Source of the DNA: Gracilimonas sp.
GTDB taxonomy: Bacteria; Bacteroidota; Rhodothermia; Balneolales; Balneolaceae
Direction: 5' to 3'
Assembly (NCBI RefSeq): GCF_040218225.1
Contig: NZ_JAVJQO010000009.1
Location: forward strand, 1-44,275
DNA: 44,275 bases
A program made the translations under genes and the position numbers. The notes under the pieces are model-generated. The model saw nothing but the letters and a program-made list of their open reading frames with translations, searched no databases and was not told where the DNA came from. This document shows, one piece after another, positions 34,062 through 42,745 of the stretch (position 1 is its first letter; each line of letters begins with the position of its first letter).

Positions 34062-34583
34062 ATGGATAAATTCGAATCTCAAACAATGAACGCCGGTCTT
34101 TATGATCGTGAAGAAAAAGCCAAACCGATAGAAAGAGTATCTATAATTATTTCCAAGGGATCGTTGGAGGGAGTGTATCCTGGCTTAATTATGGCAAACG
34201 GAGCGCGTATGGAAGGAATTGAAGCAACCATGTTCTTTACTTTTTTTGGGATGGAGGCAATCATCAACAAAAAAATGGATCACTTGAAAGTAGCTACTGT
34301 TGGCAATCCTGCTATGCATATTCCTACAATGATAGGCGGACTGCCGGGGATGTCAGCATTTGCTACCAGTAGAATGAAGGCAGAGATGGAAAAGCTGGAT
34401 ATCCCGCCGGTTAGAGAGTTCCTCGAGATGATACATGATGCGGGCGGTCAACTTTATGCATGCAGAGCATCGGTTGATATGTTCCATCTTACGGAGGAAG
34501 ATTTCTGTGACGAACTGGATGGTATACTTTCAGTAGGTGAATTCTATGAGAAGTCGGCTGGTGCAGAAATTATATTCACCTAA
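34062..34583 (+). CDS. DsrE/DsrF-like (DsrE2/DsrE3 type) sulfur carrier family protein
   Basis: The 173-residue protein has the DsrE-like alpha/beta fold with VSIIISKGSLEGVYPGLIMA at 26-45 and the conserved cysteine region LYACRASVDMF (C134), plus C149. Related proteins accept sulfane sulfur and hand it to TusA-like carriers. A very strong ribosome site, AAGGAGGAGG, lies at 34048-34057. It is the last gene of the operon with SQR-like and TusE-like genes. Its stop overlaps the stop of a convergent gene by a few bases. Confidence 0.87.
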   Translation: MDKFESQTMNAGLYDREEKAKPIERVSIIISKGSLEGVYPGLIMANGARMEGIEATMFFTFFGMEAIINKKMDHLKVATVGNPAMHIPTMIGGLPGMSAFATSRMKAEMEKLDIPPVREFLEMIHDAGGQLYACRASVDMFHLTEEDFCDELDGILSVGEFYEKSAGAEIIFT

Positions 34584-34900
34584 TTAAAACTTAAAAGTAA
34601 AAGCACCCCAAAGATAATGTTTGGGATGGTACCGTATTTAGCATCATCCCAAGCACCTATGATCATTACTTGTGAGATCAGGATAGCGGAAAAACCAAGA
34701 CCAAGATACAGACTGTTTTCAGCCATATAAAGATTAACGGCCGAGATAATGAGAATAAAACTGATCAGCCAGAAAGTACCTGCTGTTTTAGAAACAGGAA
34801 GTTTTAATTCTCCAAAATCTGCAAATTGGTATGCTTTTAAAAAGCCAAGGAGATGGATGAGGCCATGAAGGGTCATGAAAATGGCAATGGCTGTTTTCAT
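34580..34900 (-). CDS. Small membrane protein of unknown function
   Basis: The 106-residue protein has four hydrophobic segments (about 4-24, 40-57, 63-80, 90-104) joined by short loops. The start MKTAIAIFMTLHGLIHLLGF contains two histidines in the first helix, a feature seen in several uncharacterised Bacteroidota membrane proteins. No function can be assigned. Its last codons overlap the end of the DsrE-like gene on the other strand. Confidence 0.75.
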   Translation of the reverse strand: MKTAIAIFMTLHGLIHLLGFLKAYQFADFGELKLPVSKTAGTFWLISFILIISAVNLYMAENSLYLGLGFSAILISQVMIIGAWDDAKYGTIPNIIFGVLLLLSFN

Positions 34901-34974
34901 GTAAACTCCTTTTCTGATTAGAAATTATCGGATTTTAAGAAGCTTTAGTAAAGATTTGATGAATAAACGAGCTT

Positions 34975-37356
34975 TTACTTAACCAGGGATAACTTTCTGG
35001 ATGCCGAAAAGTCCTCGGTTTTAATGCGGTAAATATAAAACCCACTGGATAGTTTAGAAGCATCAAAAGTAACAGTATGCCAGCCAGCTGATTTATAGTC
35101 ATCTTCCAGGGTGGCTACCGTTTGTCCAAGCATATTTAGCACTTCTATTTCTACATGGGTAGCTTCCGGAATGCTGTATCGTATGAATGTTATAGGATTA
35201 AAGGGGTTGGGATAGTTTTGTTCCAGTTTATATTCCAGATTATTGCTGAACGCCGATTTTCTGACCGGAGAACGTACTGCTTTAAAGCTTCTCTCCTCAG
35301 ACCAGTCCGAGTTCCCTCCAATATTGGTCGCTTGCATACGCCAGAATAATTGCTGTTTGGAAGGAAGGTTCTTCTCGAAAGTCAGGGAAGAGTCAGTTGC
35401 AATAAAAGTGGAATCGAAGATCACCTCTTCAAATTCTTCGTCTGAGGCTAATTGAAGCCGGTAGTTTTCGGCTCGTTTTGTTTCATACCAGGAAAAAAAA
35501 GGTTTTGTGGAAGCATCTTCGGCTTCATCTTCGGGTGTTTTTAATTCAACAACTTCCGGTCTTTCTATAATGGTGATAAACTCAGAAGGTTCACTCCAAG
35601 GCCCCATCTCGTCGGCATTTGTACCTCGTACCCGCCAGTGATAATAGCTTAGATATTCTAAAGGCTCTTTCAGGGTATATGTGGTAGTATCAATATCAGT
35701 AATATTGAATTTGACAGGGCTAAAATCTTCATTATCAGAAATTTGCAACTGATAATGATCAGCCAAAAATGCTTCTTCCCAACTAAAAGTGGGAGAGGTA
35801 TTAATGTGCTCTTCCAAGCCAAAAGGCTGTTCCAGTTCTACGATTTCAGGTATACGAAAGACTTTCAGGGGAAAGATTTTTTTGTAGAACTGACTTTCAA
35901 AACTGAGATCGTATTCTCCCTTATCATTTACTGTAGACTGCCATATCATCGAAAAAGTAGTGTCTTCTCCGGGATCGAGTGAGATGTCGAATAATTGGTC
36001 TAGTTCAGTTCCTTTTCCGTCATTAAGTATGATGTCATTTGTGTCAGAGTAGTACCCCGCATTTTTTACAGCGACTTCAAACTCGATTAAATCACCACTG
36101 GTTATGGAAGACGCTCCTTCAACTTCAGTAATTACGAAATAAGGCATGGTCCATAACAGTTGTGGGGTTTTATCGGGCACATAACCCCAGATTTTATTAA
36201 ATGAAAACCCCTTCAAATGCTGATAGCTTTCAGCTCCTGTAATTTGGGCAGCAGAAACAGCAGATATGCCCTCCATAGTACCCTTACTTAGGGGTTTTTT
36301 CTGTGTTGAGGAATCTTTATTCCAGAAACCAGCTTTTACCGGATCACGGTTCACCCCGATAAACCCCCCGGCATCAATGGTTCCTTCAACTTTGCTGGTC
36401 GTATAGCATTCTTCGATGATTCCATCTTTGCGGTTTACCCCAGCTAAACCACCTACCAGATTAAACCCTTTCACATCTCCAGATGAATACGACCATTGTA
36501 TCTCACCAGAGTGATTATTTCCGACCAATCCCCCCACATACGACCTTCCGGATGCAGCAGCTGTTGAAAAAGAACGAGTGATTATTCCTCCATTACTTCC
36601 GGTAAGGCCTCCAACCGAAGAGGCTTCTTCTCCGGTAGCTGAGCCAGATGATATTGATTCTGAGATCAAGCCATCATAATTATTTCCAACCAATACGCCA
36701 ATATTATGTCCGGTTCCCGAGACCTGAGCCTCAGCTACAGCCCGAATAACTCGACCCCGGTTAATTCCGGTTACGCCTCCTACATAAGAGCGACCAATGA
36801 CAGAAGTTTTGCTCTCCGTGTTTTCAACCCTTCCCCGGTTAAAACCAACTATGCCACCCACATATGTTCTGCCTGTTATCTTTCCTGTAACTGAAGAACC
36901 TGAGATCGTACTTTTTGATGCACGGCCAGCAAGACTCCCGGTTGTATTTCCGCCTTTTATGAAAATGCTATCCAGATGAATATTCTGCAATTCAGCATTG
37001 TTTAGCAGTCCAAATAAGCCAACATATTCTGAATTAGGACGGTTTATATTAAGCTTGTTAACTCTAAAATCCTTTCCATCAAGGCTCCCTGTAAATCCCT
37101 TATCATTTGAGCCAATCGGTAGAAATCCTTTTCCATCATTCCAGGATGAAGTTTCAGCTGCTTCAATATCATTAACAAGAATGAAATGTTTATCCAGATG
37201 ATTACTGACTTCCTGAAGCTGCTGTATATCAGATATTTGATACGGATCATTCGCTGAACCTGAACCACCGGAAAATTGTGCGTAAACTTCACCCAAGCCC
37301 GATAAGCATAAAAGAATGATATATAAGTGAGGCCTGAAAAAGATGTTTTTAGTCAC
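34975..37356 (-). CDS. Secreted GLUG-repeat protein with T9SS sorting domain
   Basis: The 793-residue protein has a signal peptide (about 1-26, ending VYAQ). A series of GLUG-like repeats runs about 145-340, with recurring YVGGLVGNN, YVGGIVGFN and GGLAGVN. Next come a CARDB-like beta domain (about 410-505) and two fibronectin-like modules starting near 520 and 610 (PTFSWEE and PFFSWYE). The C-terminal type IX secretion sorting domain has LEQNYPNPFNP and ends RKLSLVK. It is probably exposed on the cell surface and may act in adhesion or matrix binding. No partner gene lies directly beside it. Confidence 0.9.
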   Translation of the reverse strand: MTKNIFFRPHLYIILLCLSGLGEVYAQFSGGSGSANDPYQISDIQQLQEVSNHLDKHFILVNDIEAAETSSWNDGKGFLPIGSNDKGFTGSLDGKDFRVNKLNINRPNSEYVGLFGLLNNAELQNIHLDSIFIKGGNTTGSLAGRASKSTISGSSVTGKITGRTYVGGIVGFNRGRVENTESKTSVIGRSYVGGVTGINRGRVIRAVAEAQVSGTGHNIGVLVGNNYDGLISESISSGSATGEEASSVGGLTGSNGGIITRSFSTAAASGRSYVGGLVGNNHSGEIQWSYSSGDVKGFNLVGGLAGVNRKDGIIEECYTTSKVEGTIDAGGFIGVNRDPVKAGFWNKDSSTQKKPLSKGTMEGISAVSAAQITGAESYQHLKGFSFNKIWGYVPDKTPQLLWTMPYFVITEVEGASSITSGDLIEFEVAVKNAGYYSDTNDIILNDGKGTELDQLFDISLDPGEDTTFSMIWQSTVNDKGEYDLSFESQFYKKIFPLKVFRIPEIVELEQPFGLEEHINTSPTFSWEEAFLADHYQLQISDNEDFSPVKFNITDIDTTTYTLKEPLEYLSYYHWRVRGTNADEMGPWSEPSEFITIIERPEVVELKTPEDEAEDASTKPFFSWYETKRAENYRLQLASDEEFEEVIFDSTFIATDSSLTFEKNLPSKQQLFWRMQATNIGGNSDWSEERSFKAVRSPVRKSAFSNNLEYKLEQNYPNPFNPITFIRYSIPEATHVEIEVLNMLGQTVATLEDDYKSAGWHTVTFDASKLSSGFYIYRIKTEDFSASRKLSLVK

Positions 37357-37471
37357 AAAATTAAATTTTCATCTAAAGTCTTTCCTTCTCTAAAAAATAT
37401 CATTTTCAGTGGTAGGTGCCAATAGGGATATTCCAGGAATGTAGTTCTGGGTTGCGGGCAGGCTCAGTTTC

Positions 37472-38554
37472 TTAGCCTTGAAAGGTGATTGTAAAAGTAG
37501 TCCCGATATCGACCTTGCTATCAACAGAAATATGACCACCCAGACTGCTAACATGATTATATACTAAATAAAGACCAATACCTTTACTGTCTTCGAGATC
37601 ATGAAATTTTTGATACAGCCCAAAAACTTTTTCCCCTTGTTTTTCACTATCAAAACCCCGCCCATTATCAGAGAATATAAGCTGCTTTTTACCCTCAGCT
37701 ATTTGTGTGGTGATGGAAATAACCGGAGGCCGGTCGGGATGGGCATATTTAATGGAGTTCGAAATAAGGTTTAGAAAAATACTTTCAAGGTAATCGGGGT
37801 GAAATTCTATGATTTGAAAATCATCCAGATTAATATCAAAAGTGGTTTCTGAATCTGATATGAGGGATTCTAGGGAGTTAATTACAGATTTCAGTACGTC
37901 CGCAATATTCAAGTCCCCGACAGGAATATGCAGTGTCTTATTATTTTTTAGCCCATCAATATGTTGATCCAGAGTTCTCTTAAGTTTTTCCGTGGATGTT
38001 TTAAGCAACTCCACAAACTCTCTGGTTTCAGGTTCCTTGATATTGGAAATATCCATCAACCCAAAAATAGTGAGTATACTGCTGATGGGAGACCTTAAAT
38101 CATGAGAGGTGCTAAAGTTCAGTTGCTTTAGCTGCTTGTTGGATTGGGTTAATTCAGATAAAAGCTTATTTCTTTTCTGTTCAAGCTTTTTCTTATGTGT
38201 GATATTTTTAGCAATGGCATATACAACCTCTTTATCGGCCTGGGGAATAGATGTCCACGAAAACCATAACGTTTTTCCGCTTTTAGAGATATAACGGTTT
38301 TCAAAGTTCAGTAATGGCTTCCCCGCATGAATATTTTGTCGATGCTTCGCCGTAATTTGCTTGTCTTCCGGGTGCACAAAATGATTGACGGGTTTAGCCA
38401 TTAGCTCTTCTTTCGAATACTCCAAAAGTTTACAGAGGGCTGGGTTTATTTTTTTGAAATAACCATCAAAGCCCGCAATGCATAACAAGTCAGTCGTTTG
38501 CTCAAAAAAGGGTTGTAATGAATATTCAGTTATTTTTTCCGGATTCTTGTCCAT
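37472..38554 (-). CDS. PAS domain sensor histidine kinase (cytoplasmic)
   Basis: The 360-residue kinase has a PAS domain (about 13-118, with FVHPEDKQ and a typical NITHKKKLE PAC end), and a dimerisation helix with the phospho-accepting H151 in STSHDLRSPISS. The ATPase domain has LNLISNSIKYA (N box), FSDNGRGFD (G1) and GIGLYLVYNHVSSLGG (G2). No transmembrane segment is present, so it senses an internal signal. No response regulator is adjacent, so it is an orphan kinase here. Confidence 0.9.
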   Translation of the reverse strand: MDKNPEKITEYSLQPFFEQTTDLLCIAGFDGYFKKINPALCKLLEYSKEELMAKPVNHFVHPEDKQITAKHRQNIHAGKPLLNFENRYISKSGKTLWFSWTSIPQADKEVVYAIAKNITHKKKLEQKRNKLLSELTQSNKQLKQLNFSTSHDLRSPISSILTIFGLMDISNIKEPETREFVELLKTSTEKLKRTLDQHIDGLKNNKTLHIPVGDLNIADVLKSVINSLESLISDSETTFDINLDDFQIIEFHPDYLESIFLNLISNSIKYAHPDRPPVISITTQIAEGKKQLIFSDNGRGFDSEKQGEKVFGLYQKFHDLEDSKGIGLYLVYNHVSSLGGHISVDSKVDIGTTFTITFQG

Positions 38555-38709
38555 TTCGTATAAAGATTTGCAAATACCTAAAGCTTCTTTTCAATATAGG
38601 AAAGAGAAACCAATTTCAGCCATAGACTGAATAACGGTAAATGCACCATAGGTTTAGAAGCTTATTGCAACCCAATTCTATCTAAGAAACAAGGTTTTAA
38701 CTTTAAGCT

Positions 38710-40188
38710 TCAGGCTTCTCCTATTAAATCCTGAGCTATGATTGAAGAAGAAAGTACTCCGGGTAATCCTGCACCGGGGTGTGTGCCGGCGCCAACGAAA
38801 TATAGATTTTCAACATCTTCTGATTTATTGTGAGGCCGGAACCAAGCCGACTGAGTCAAAATAGGTTCTACAGAAAAAGCAGATCCTTTATAGCTATTTA
38901 ATACATTTTGGAAGTGCAGGGGATCTATGTAGTGTTCAGCAATAATATTTTCCTGCAAATCGGGCAGATAGTTCTCTTCCAGGAAGTTCATGATAGCGTC
39001 CCGGTATTTGGGCGCCATTTCATTCCAGTCGGTACCGCTGTCCAGATGAGGTACAGGAGATAGTACATAAAACCCTTCACAACCTTCCGGGGCCATAGAC
39101 GGATCAGTGATGGTAGGCATATGTAAGTAGAGAGAGAAGTCTTCTGCCAGATGTTTTTTATGAAAAATATCTTCCAGTAATCCCTTGTATCGGTCGCCCA
39201 GAATAATATTATGATGAGCCAATCCGGAATCGAGGTATCGTTTTTTGGTTCCAAAATAAATCACAAAAAGCGACATGCTGTACTTAGTGCGCTCAATCTT
39301 GCGATCGGTGTATTTTTTGCGGTGTACAGGGTTGATTAGGTTTTTGTAGGTGAAGGCTACATCGGCATTAGACACAACTTCATCAGCCTGTAGTTTTTCT
39401 CTATTCTTGAGTCTTACACCGGTTGCTTTGCCGTTTGTAATAAGGATTTCCTCTACCTCAGCTTCAGTATGGATGTTGCCGCCTTGCTCGAGGATAAGTT
39501 TCTCAAGGGCATTTACAATGGCTCCGGTTCCACCCATCGCATAATGAACCCCCCATTCACGTTCCAGGTAGTGAATCATAGCATAGATTGAAGTTGTATC
39601 AAAAGGATTACCACCTACCAAAAGAGGGTGAAATGAAAAGCAGCGTTTGAGGAAGTCATCCTCTATAAACTGCTCTACGTATTTATAGACTGTTTTGTAA
39701 GACTGAAGCTTAATAAGGTCAGGAGCTACTTTCAGCATATCTGTAAACTTCAGGAAGGGCTTGTCTGCCAGTTCCACGAAGCCTTTGTCGAATATCGCTT
39801 TCGTGGTTTTGATAAACTTCTCATAGCCTTCTATATCAGACGGATTTCGCTTTCGGATTTCTTCCAGGGTAAACTCATGATCATTATTATAATCGAAGTG
39901 TTTCCCATCAGCATCAAATATTCTGTAGAAGGGATCGCAGGGAACAAACTCCACGTAATCTTCCCGTTTCTTTCCTGCTGCTTCAAAAATATCATCAAAC
40001 ATAAATGGAGCCGTAATAACCGTAGGACCGCCATCAAACTTAAAGCCGTTTTTCTCATAGACGTAGGCACGCCCGCCAAGCTTATCTCTTTTTTCGAGGA
40101 TGGTAACATCATGGCCGGCAGAAAGCAGCCGGGAAGCCGCGCCTAAGCCACCAAATCCGCTGCCTATAACAATGATTTTCTTTTTCAT
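38710..40188 (-). CDS. crtI: Phytoene desaturase (CrtI type)
   Basis: The 492-residue flavoprotein starts with the FAD motif [10 protein letters not shown] at 9-18 and E32 in [13 protein letters not shown]. It has FDGGPTVIT at 51-59 and the C-terminal CrtI signature [15 protein letters not shown], which binds the cofactor. CrtI-type enzymes introduce double bases into phytoene to give lycopene or related carotenoids. Length and motifs fit the family. No crtB, crtY or other carotenoid gene is seen in this window, so a related step such as neurosporene or diapophytoene desaturation cannot be excluded. Confidence 0.92.
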   Translation of the reverse strand: MKKKIIVIGSGFGGLGAASRLLSAGHDVTILEKRDKLGGRAYVYEKNGFKFDGGPTVITAPFMFDDIFEAAGKKREDYVEFVPCDPFYRIFDADGKHFDYNNDHEFTLEEIRKRNPSDIEGYEKFIKTTKAIFDKGFVELADKPFLKFTDMLKVAPDLIKLQSYKTVYKYVEQFIEDDFLKRCFSFHPLLVGGNPFDTTSIYAMIHYLEREWGVHYAMGGTGAIVNALEKLILEQGGNIHTEAEVEEILITNGKATGVRLKNREKLQADEVVSNADVAFTYKNLINPVHRKKYTDRKIERTKYSMSLFVIYFGTKKRYLDSGLAHHNIILGDRYKGLLEDIFHKKHLAEDFSLYLHMPTITDPSMAPEGCEGFYVLSPVPHLDSGTDWNEMAPKYRDAIMNFLEENYLPDLQENIIAEHYIDPLHFQNVLNSYKGSAFSVEPILTQSAWFRPHNKSEDVENLYFVGAGTHPGAGLPGVLSSSIIAQDLIGEA

Positions 40189-40250
40189 TGAAAGTTAATT
40201 TTAGGTTTTGTGCGGAAAACGGAAAATCAGGACTAATCAATCCCGAAATT

Positions 40251-40919
40251 TCAATTATTTTCAATCTGTTTTACGAAACCTGCATGCCCTTGCTGGTTTA
40301 AGCGATTCATCTCGTTTTTCGCTTCTTCAGGATCTGTATAGGTTCCTTTATAAACGCGGTAAAACTTTTTGCCATTTACTTTAACAGTCTCTACAAAACT
40401 TCCGTCAACTTTTGCGGAATGCTTGTCAGCTTCGCTCTTGGTTTGATATGATCCAAGCTGAACGGTGTAGGTGGGTACTTTGATATCTGTAATTCGCGAA
40501 TTCTCCAAATCTCCTTTAACCAGATAAAGTCTTACCCGGGCAGTTCCAGGGCCAATCATATCAATTTCTTTAGCAGCAGCTCTGGATAAATCTATGATTC
40601 GGTCTTTTGCATATGGTCCGCGATCGTTTATGCGAACCTGAACTGTTTTTCCGTTATCCAGATTTTCGACCAACAAAATTGTTCCAAAAGGAAGTGTCCG
40701 GTGAGCGGCTGTTACTCCATCCATGTCATAAACTTCGCCATTGGCGGTTAGTTTTCCATGGAAATTAGGGCCATACCAACTGGAAATGCCGGTTTCGATG
40801 GAGCGGGCATTTTCTGAAGAAGCGGGAGCTGTAAAATCAGCTCCTCTTTTTGTAACTCCACAAGCAGAAAATATAGCTGCTGAGACTACAAACAGAGTAA
40901 TGACTTTAAACGAATGCAT
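40251..40919 (-). CDS. rlpA: RlpA-like septal ring lytic transglycosylase lipoprotein with SPOR domain
   Basis: The 222-residue lipoprotein has lipobox IFSAC (C20), then the double-psi beta-barrel domain (about 45-136): SSWYGPNFHGKLTANGE with E62, AAHRTLPFGT with H73, and INDRGPY with D99. These are the active-site residues of RlpA, which cleaves peptidoglycan strands lacking stem peptides. A SPOR domain (about 149-222) that targets denuded glycan at the division septum ends the protein. It lies 62 bases downstream of the crtI start on the same strand. Confidence 0.93.
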   Translation of the reverse strand: MHSFKVITLFVVSAAIFSACGVTKRGADFTAPASSENARSIETGISSWYGPNFHGKLTANGEVYDMDGVTAAHRTLPFGTILLVENLDNGKTVQVRINDRGPYAKDRIIDLSRAAAKEIDMIGPGTARVRLYLVKGDLENSRITDIKVPTYTVQLGSYQTKSEADKHSAKVDGSFVETVKVNGKKFYRVYKGTYTDPEEAKNEMNRLNQQGHAGFVKQIENN

Positions 40920-40974
40920 GCAGATGATTTAAATTGAACTACTAAAATATATCCTGCTTTGTGGTGAAATGCTA

Positions 40975-41973
40975 TCAGGCAGATTTCAGAATAACCGAAA
41001 ACACGGACCCTTTGCCAGCCTCGGTGTCCAGTTCTATGCGCCCATCCATTCTGTGAACTAATTTTTGAACAATAAAGAGTCCGAGGCCCGTAGTCTTTTC
41101 ACCACCAGTTGGGGCGGCAGATAATTTAGAGAACTTACTGTACAGTCTCTTTTTATCCTCTTTCGTGAAGCCAGGTCCTTCATCACCAACACTAATTTTA
41201 ACCTTATCTGTATTTGAGAGATGTTGTACAGTGATGGTTACTTCAGAGTTTGGCCGGGAGAATTTATAGGCATTATTAACCAGGTTTTCCAGTACCCGGG
41301 TTAACGCGTCTTGATCAGCTAAGACATCAGGTATATTATCCTCAATTTTCAAGGAGGTTTTAATAGATTTTTTCTCTCCTAAAATTCTGAGGGAATTGAA
41401 AACTTCGGTAACGGTTTGTTCTGCAGAAATCGGTTTTGGATTAATCTTAACTTCACCTAGTTCAATTTTATTGGCGTCCATCATGTTGCTGACCAGATTA
41501 TTAATGCGCATGGTCAAGTCATGAATGTTGCCAGCATATTCCTCGATCTCTTCAGGAGGGAGTTTATCTGCATCCATTGCCAGGAGCTCTGATATAGCTG
41601 TGATGGAACTAAGAGGACTGCGTAAATCGTGTGATACTACACCAATGAAGCGGTGGATATTATCGTTGAGGTGGGAAAGGTTTCTGGCGCCGTCACTTAA
41701 AGATTTATTTAGAGCATCCTGACGTTCCTGCTGTTTTTTGTAGGAAAGAAGGATAGTGCCCAGAATCAAAAGACCTATTAGTGAGATAGAAAATAATATG
41801 ATGAGAGCCTCACGGGTAAGCCAATCTAAACTTCCTGCAAAATGAAGTAATCCCAATGGGTTAAAATCGAGCAGATAGTTTAATCCTACCTCACCCACTG
41901 AAATAGCACACAATCTATCCCAGAAGCTTAGTGAGACGATTAACATACCTGCCAGGTATGTGCCGCCAATCAT
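40975..41973 (-). CDS. Membrane sensor histidine kinase
   Basis: The 332-residue kinase has a hydrophobic N-terminal segment and a clear transmembrane helix at 56-77. A short linker leads to the dimerisation helix with H115 in SHDLRSPLSS. The ATPase domain contains LENLVNNAYKF, GDEGPGF and TGLGLFIVQKLV. The outer part is only about 35 residues, so a membrane or intracellular cue is plausible. No response regulator is beside it. The start at 41973 is the first ATG; the N-terminal region has no clear ribosome site. Confidence 0.88.
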   Translation of the reverse strand: MIGGTYLAGMLIVSLSFWDRLCAISVGEVGLNYLLDFNPLGLLHFAGSLDWLTREALIILFSISLIGLLILGTILLSYKKQQERQDALNKSLSDGARNLSHLNDNIHRFIGVVSHDLRSPLSSITAISELLAMDADKLPPEEIEEYAGNIHDLTMRINNLVSNMMDANKIELGEVKINPKPISAEQTVTEVFNSLRILGEKKSIKTSLKIEDNIPDVLADQDALTRVLENLVNNAYKFSRPNSEVTITVQHLSNTDKVKISVGDEGPGFTKEDKKRLYSKFSKLSAAPTGGEKTTGLGLFIVQKLVHRMDGRIELDTEAGKGSVFSVILKSA

Positions 41974-42075
41974 TTGTTACCCTTAAAAGCTGTATTTCCT
42001 AAAGTTTGAGGAATATAGGCTTATGCTTTGATAAAATCATTTTCGAAAAATTTTTCCGGAAATTTTTTCTAAATC

Positions 42076-42129
42076 GCAGTCCTTTGATTATTAGAACTGC
42101 AAAAAAACCACCCGATCAGGTAGTTTTTT
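42076..42129. terminator. Tandem hairpins with T tract between divergent genes
   Basis: A small stem GCAGT/ACTGC (42076-42080 with 42096-42100) precedes a terminator-like hairpin. There, the A6 stretch plus C (42102-42108) pairs with G plus T6 (42123-42129), and ACC pairs with GGT inside a single mismatch. Neighbouring genes are transcribed away from it, so it may end a small RNA or insulate the two promoters. Confidence 0.5.
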
Positions 42130-42216
42130 ATCAAAGGAAAAAGAGTACAATAATATTTAATCCGTTGTTTAGTGCTTTGTAAAGATCTAAAACAATACAA
42201 ATCAAATAATAAAACT

Positions 42217-42726
42217 ATGCGGTTATACAAAACTCTGCTTGTTCTGTGCGGACTCTTAATAAGTTCTGCAACGCAAGCTCAAAGTGTAATTTCATTTATG
42301 GGCGGCACACTAGAAAGCTCAACTATGACGCTCAGCTTTACGGCTGGTGAAGCACTGGTTGGTAACTTTAGTGGTAACTCTATAAGTGTAGCAGGGGGAT
42401 TCAGTAATGGCAATGACCTAGTGTCTACATCTAATGAAATTCCAAAGGATGACTTGCCGGTTACATTTCGGTTAAGGCAGAACTATCCGAACCCATTTAA
42501 TCCTTCCACAAACATTTCCTTTGACTTACCAAGGTCATCAGAAATCAGGCTGGAAGTTTTTAATTCGATAGGTGCAAAAGTGGCAATACTTGCTGAAGGG
42601 CGAAAACCAGCGGGCAGTTACACACTTCGTTTTAATGCTTCAACTTTTGCCAGCGGTATGTATTTCTACCGGTTTATAGCAGATGGTAAAGTTATATCAA
42701 CTCAAAAAATGCTTTTGATCAAGTAA
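42217..42726 (+). CDS. Small T9SS-sorted surface protein
   Basis: The 169-residue protein has a signal peptide (cleavage near ATQAQ, about residue 22). A short domain follows with TAGEALVGNFSGNSISVAGGFSNG, resembling the GEPVIGT...TQGF unit often found before T9SS tails. The type IX sorting domain has NYPNPFNP at 89-96 and ends TQKMLLIK. I chose ATG 42217, which begins a proper signal peptide, over a GTG at 42172. It precedes the S74 protein by 19 bases, and the pair are probably co-expressed. Confidence 0.87.
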   Translation: MRLYKTLLVLCGLLISSATQAQSVISFMGGTLESSTMTLSFTAGEALVGNFSGNSISVAGGFSNGNDLVSTSNEIPKDDLPVTFRLRQNYPNPFNPSTNISFDLPRSSEIRLEVFNSIGAKVAILAEGRKPAGSYTLRFNASTFASGMYFYRFIADGKVISTQKMLLIK

Positions 42727-42745
42727 TTTAAAAAAGGACAATAAA

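Noticed and set aside
42172-42216. GTG start at 42172 for the small T9SS protein
   Set aside because: The added 15 residues are polar and would bury the signal peptide; ATG 42217 begins it properly.
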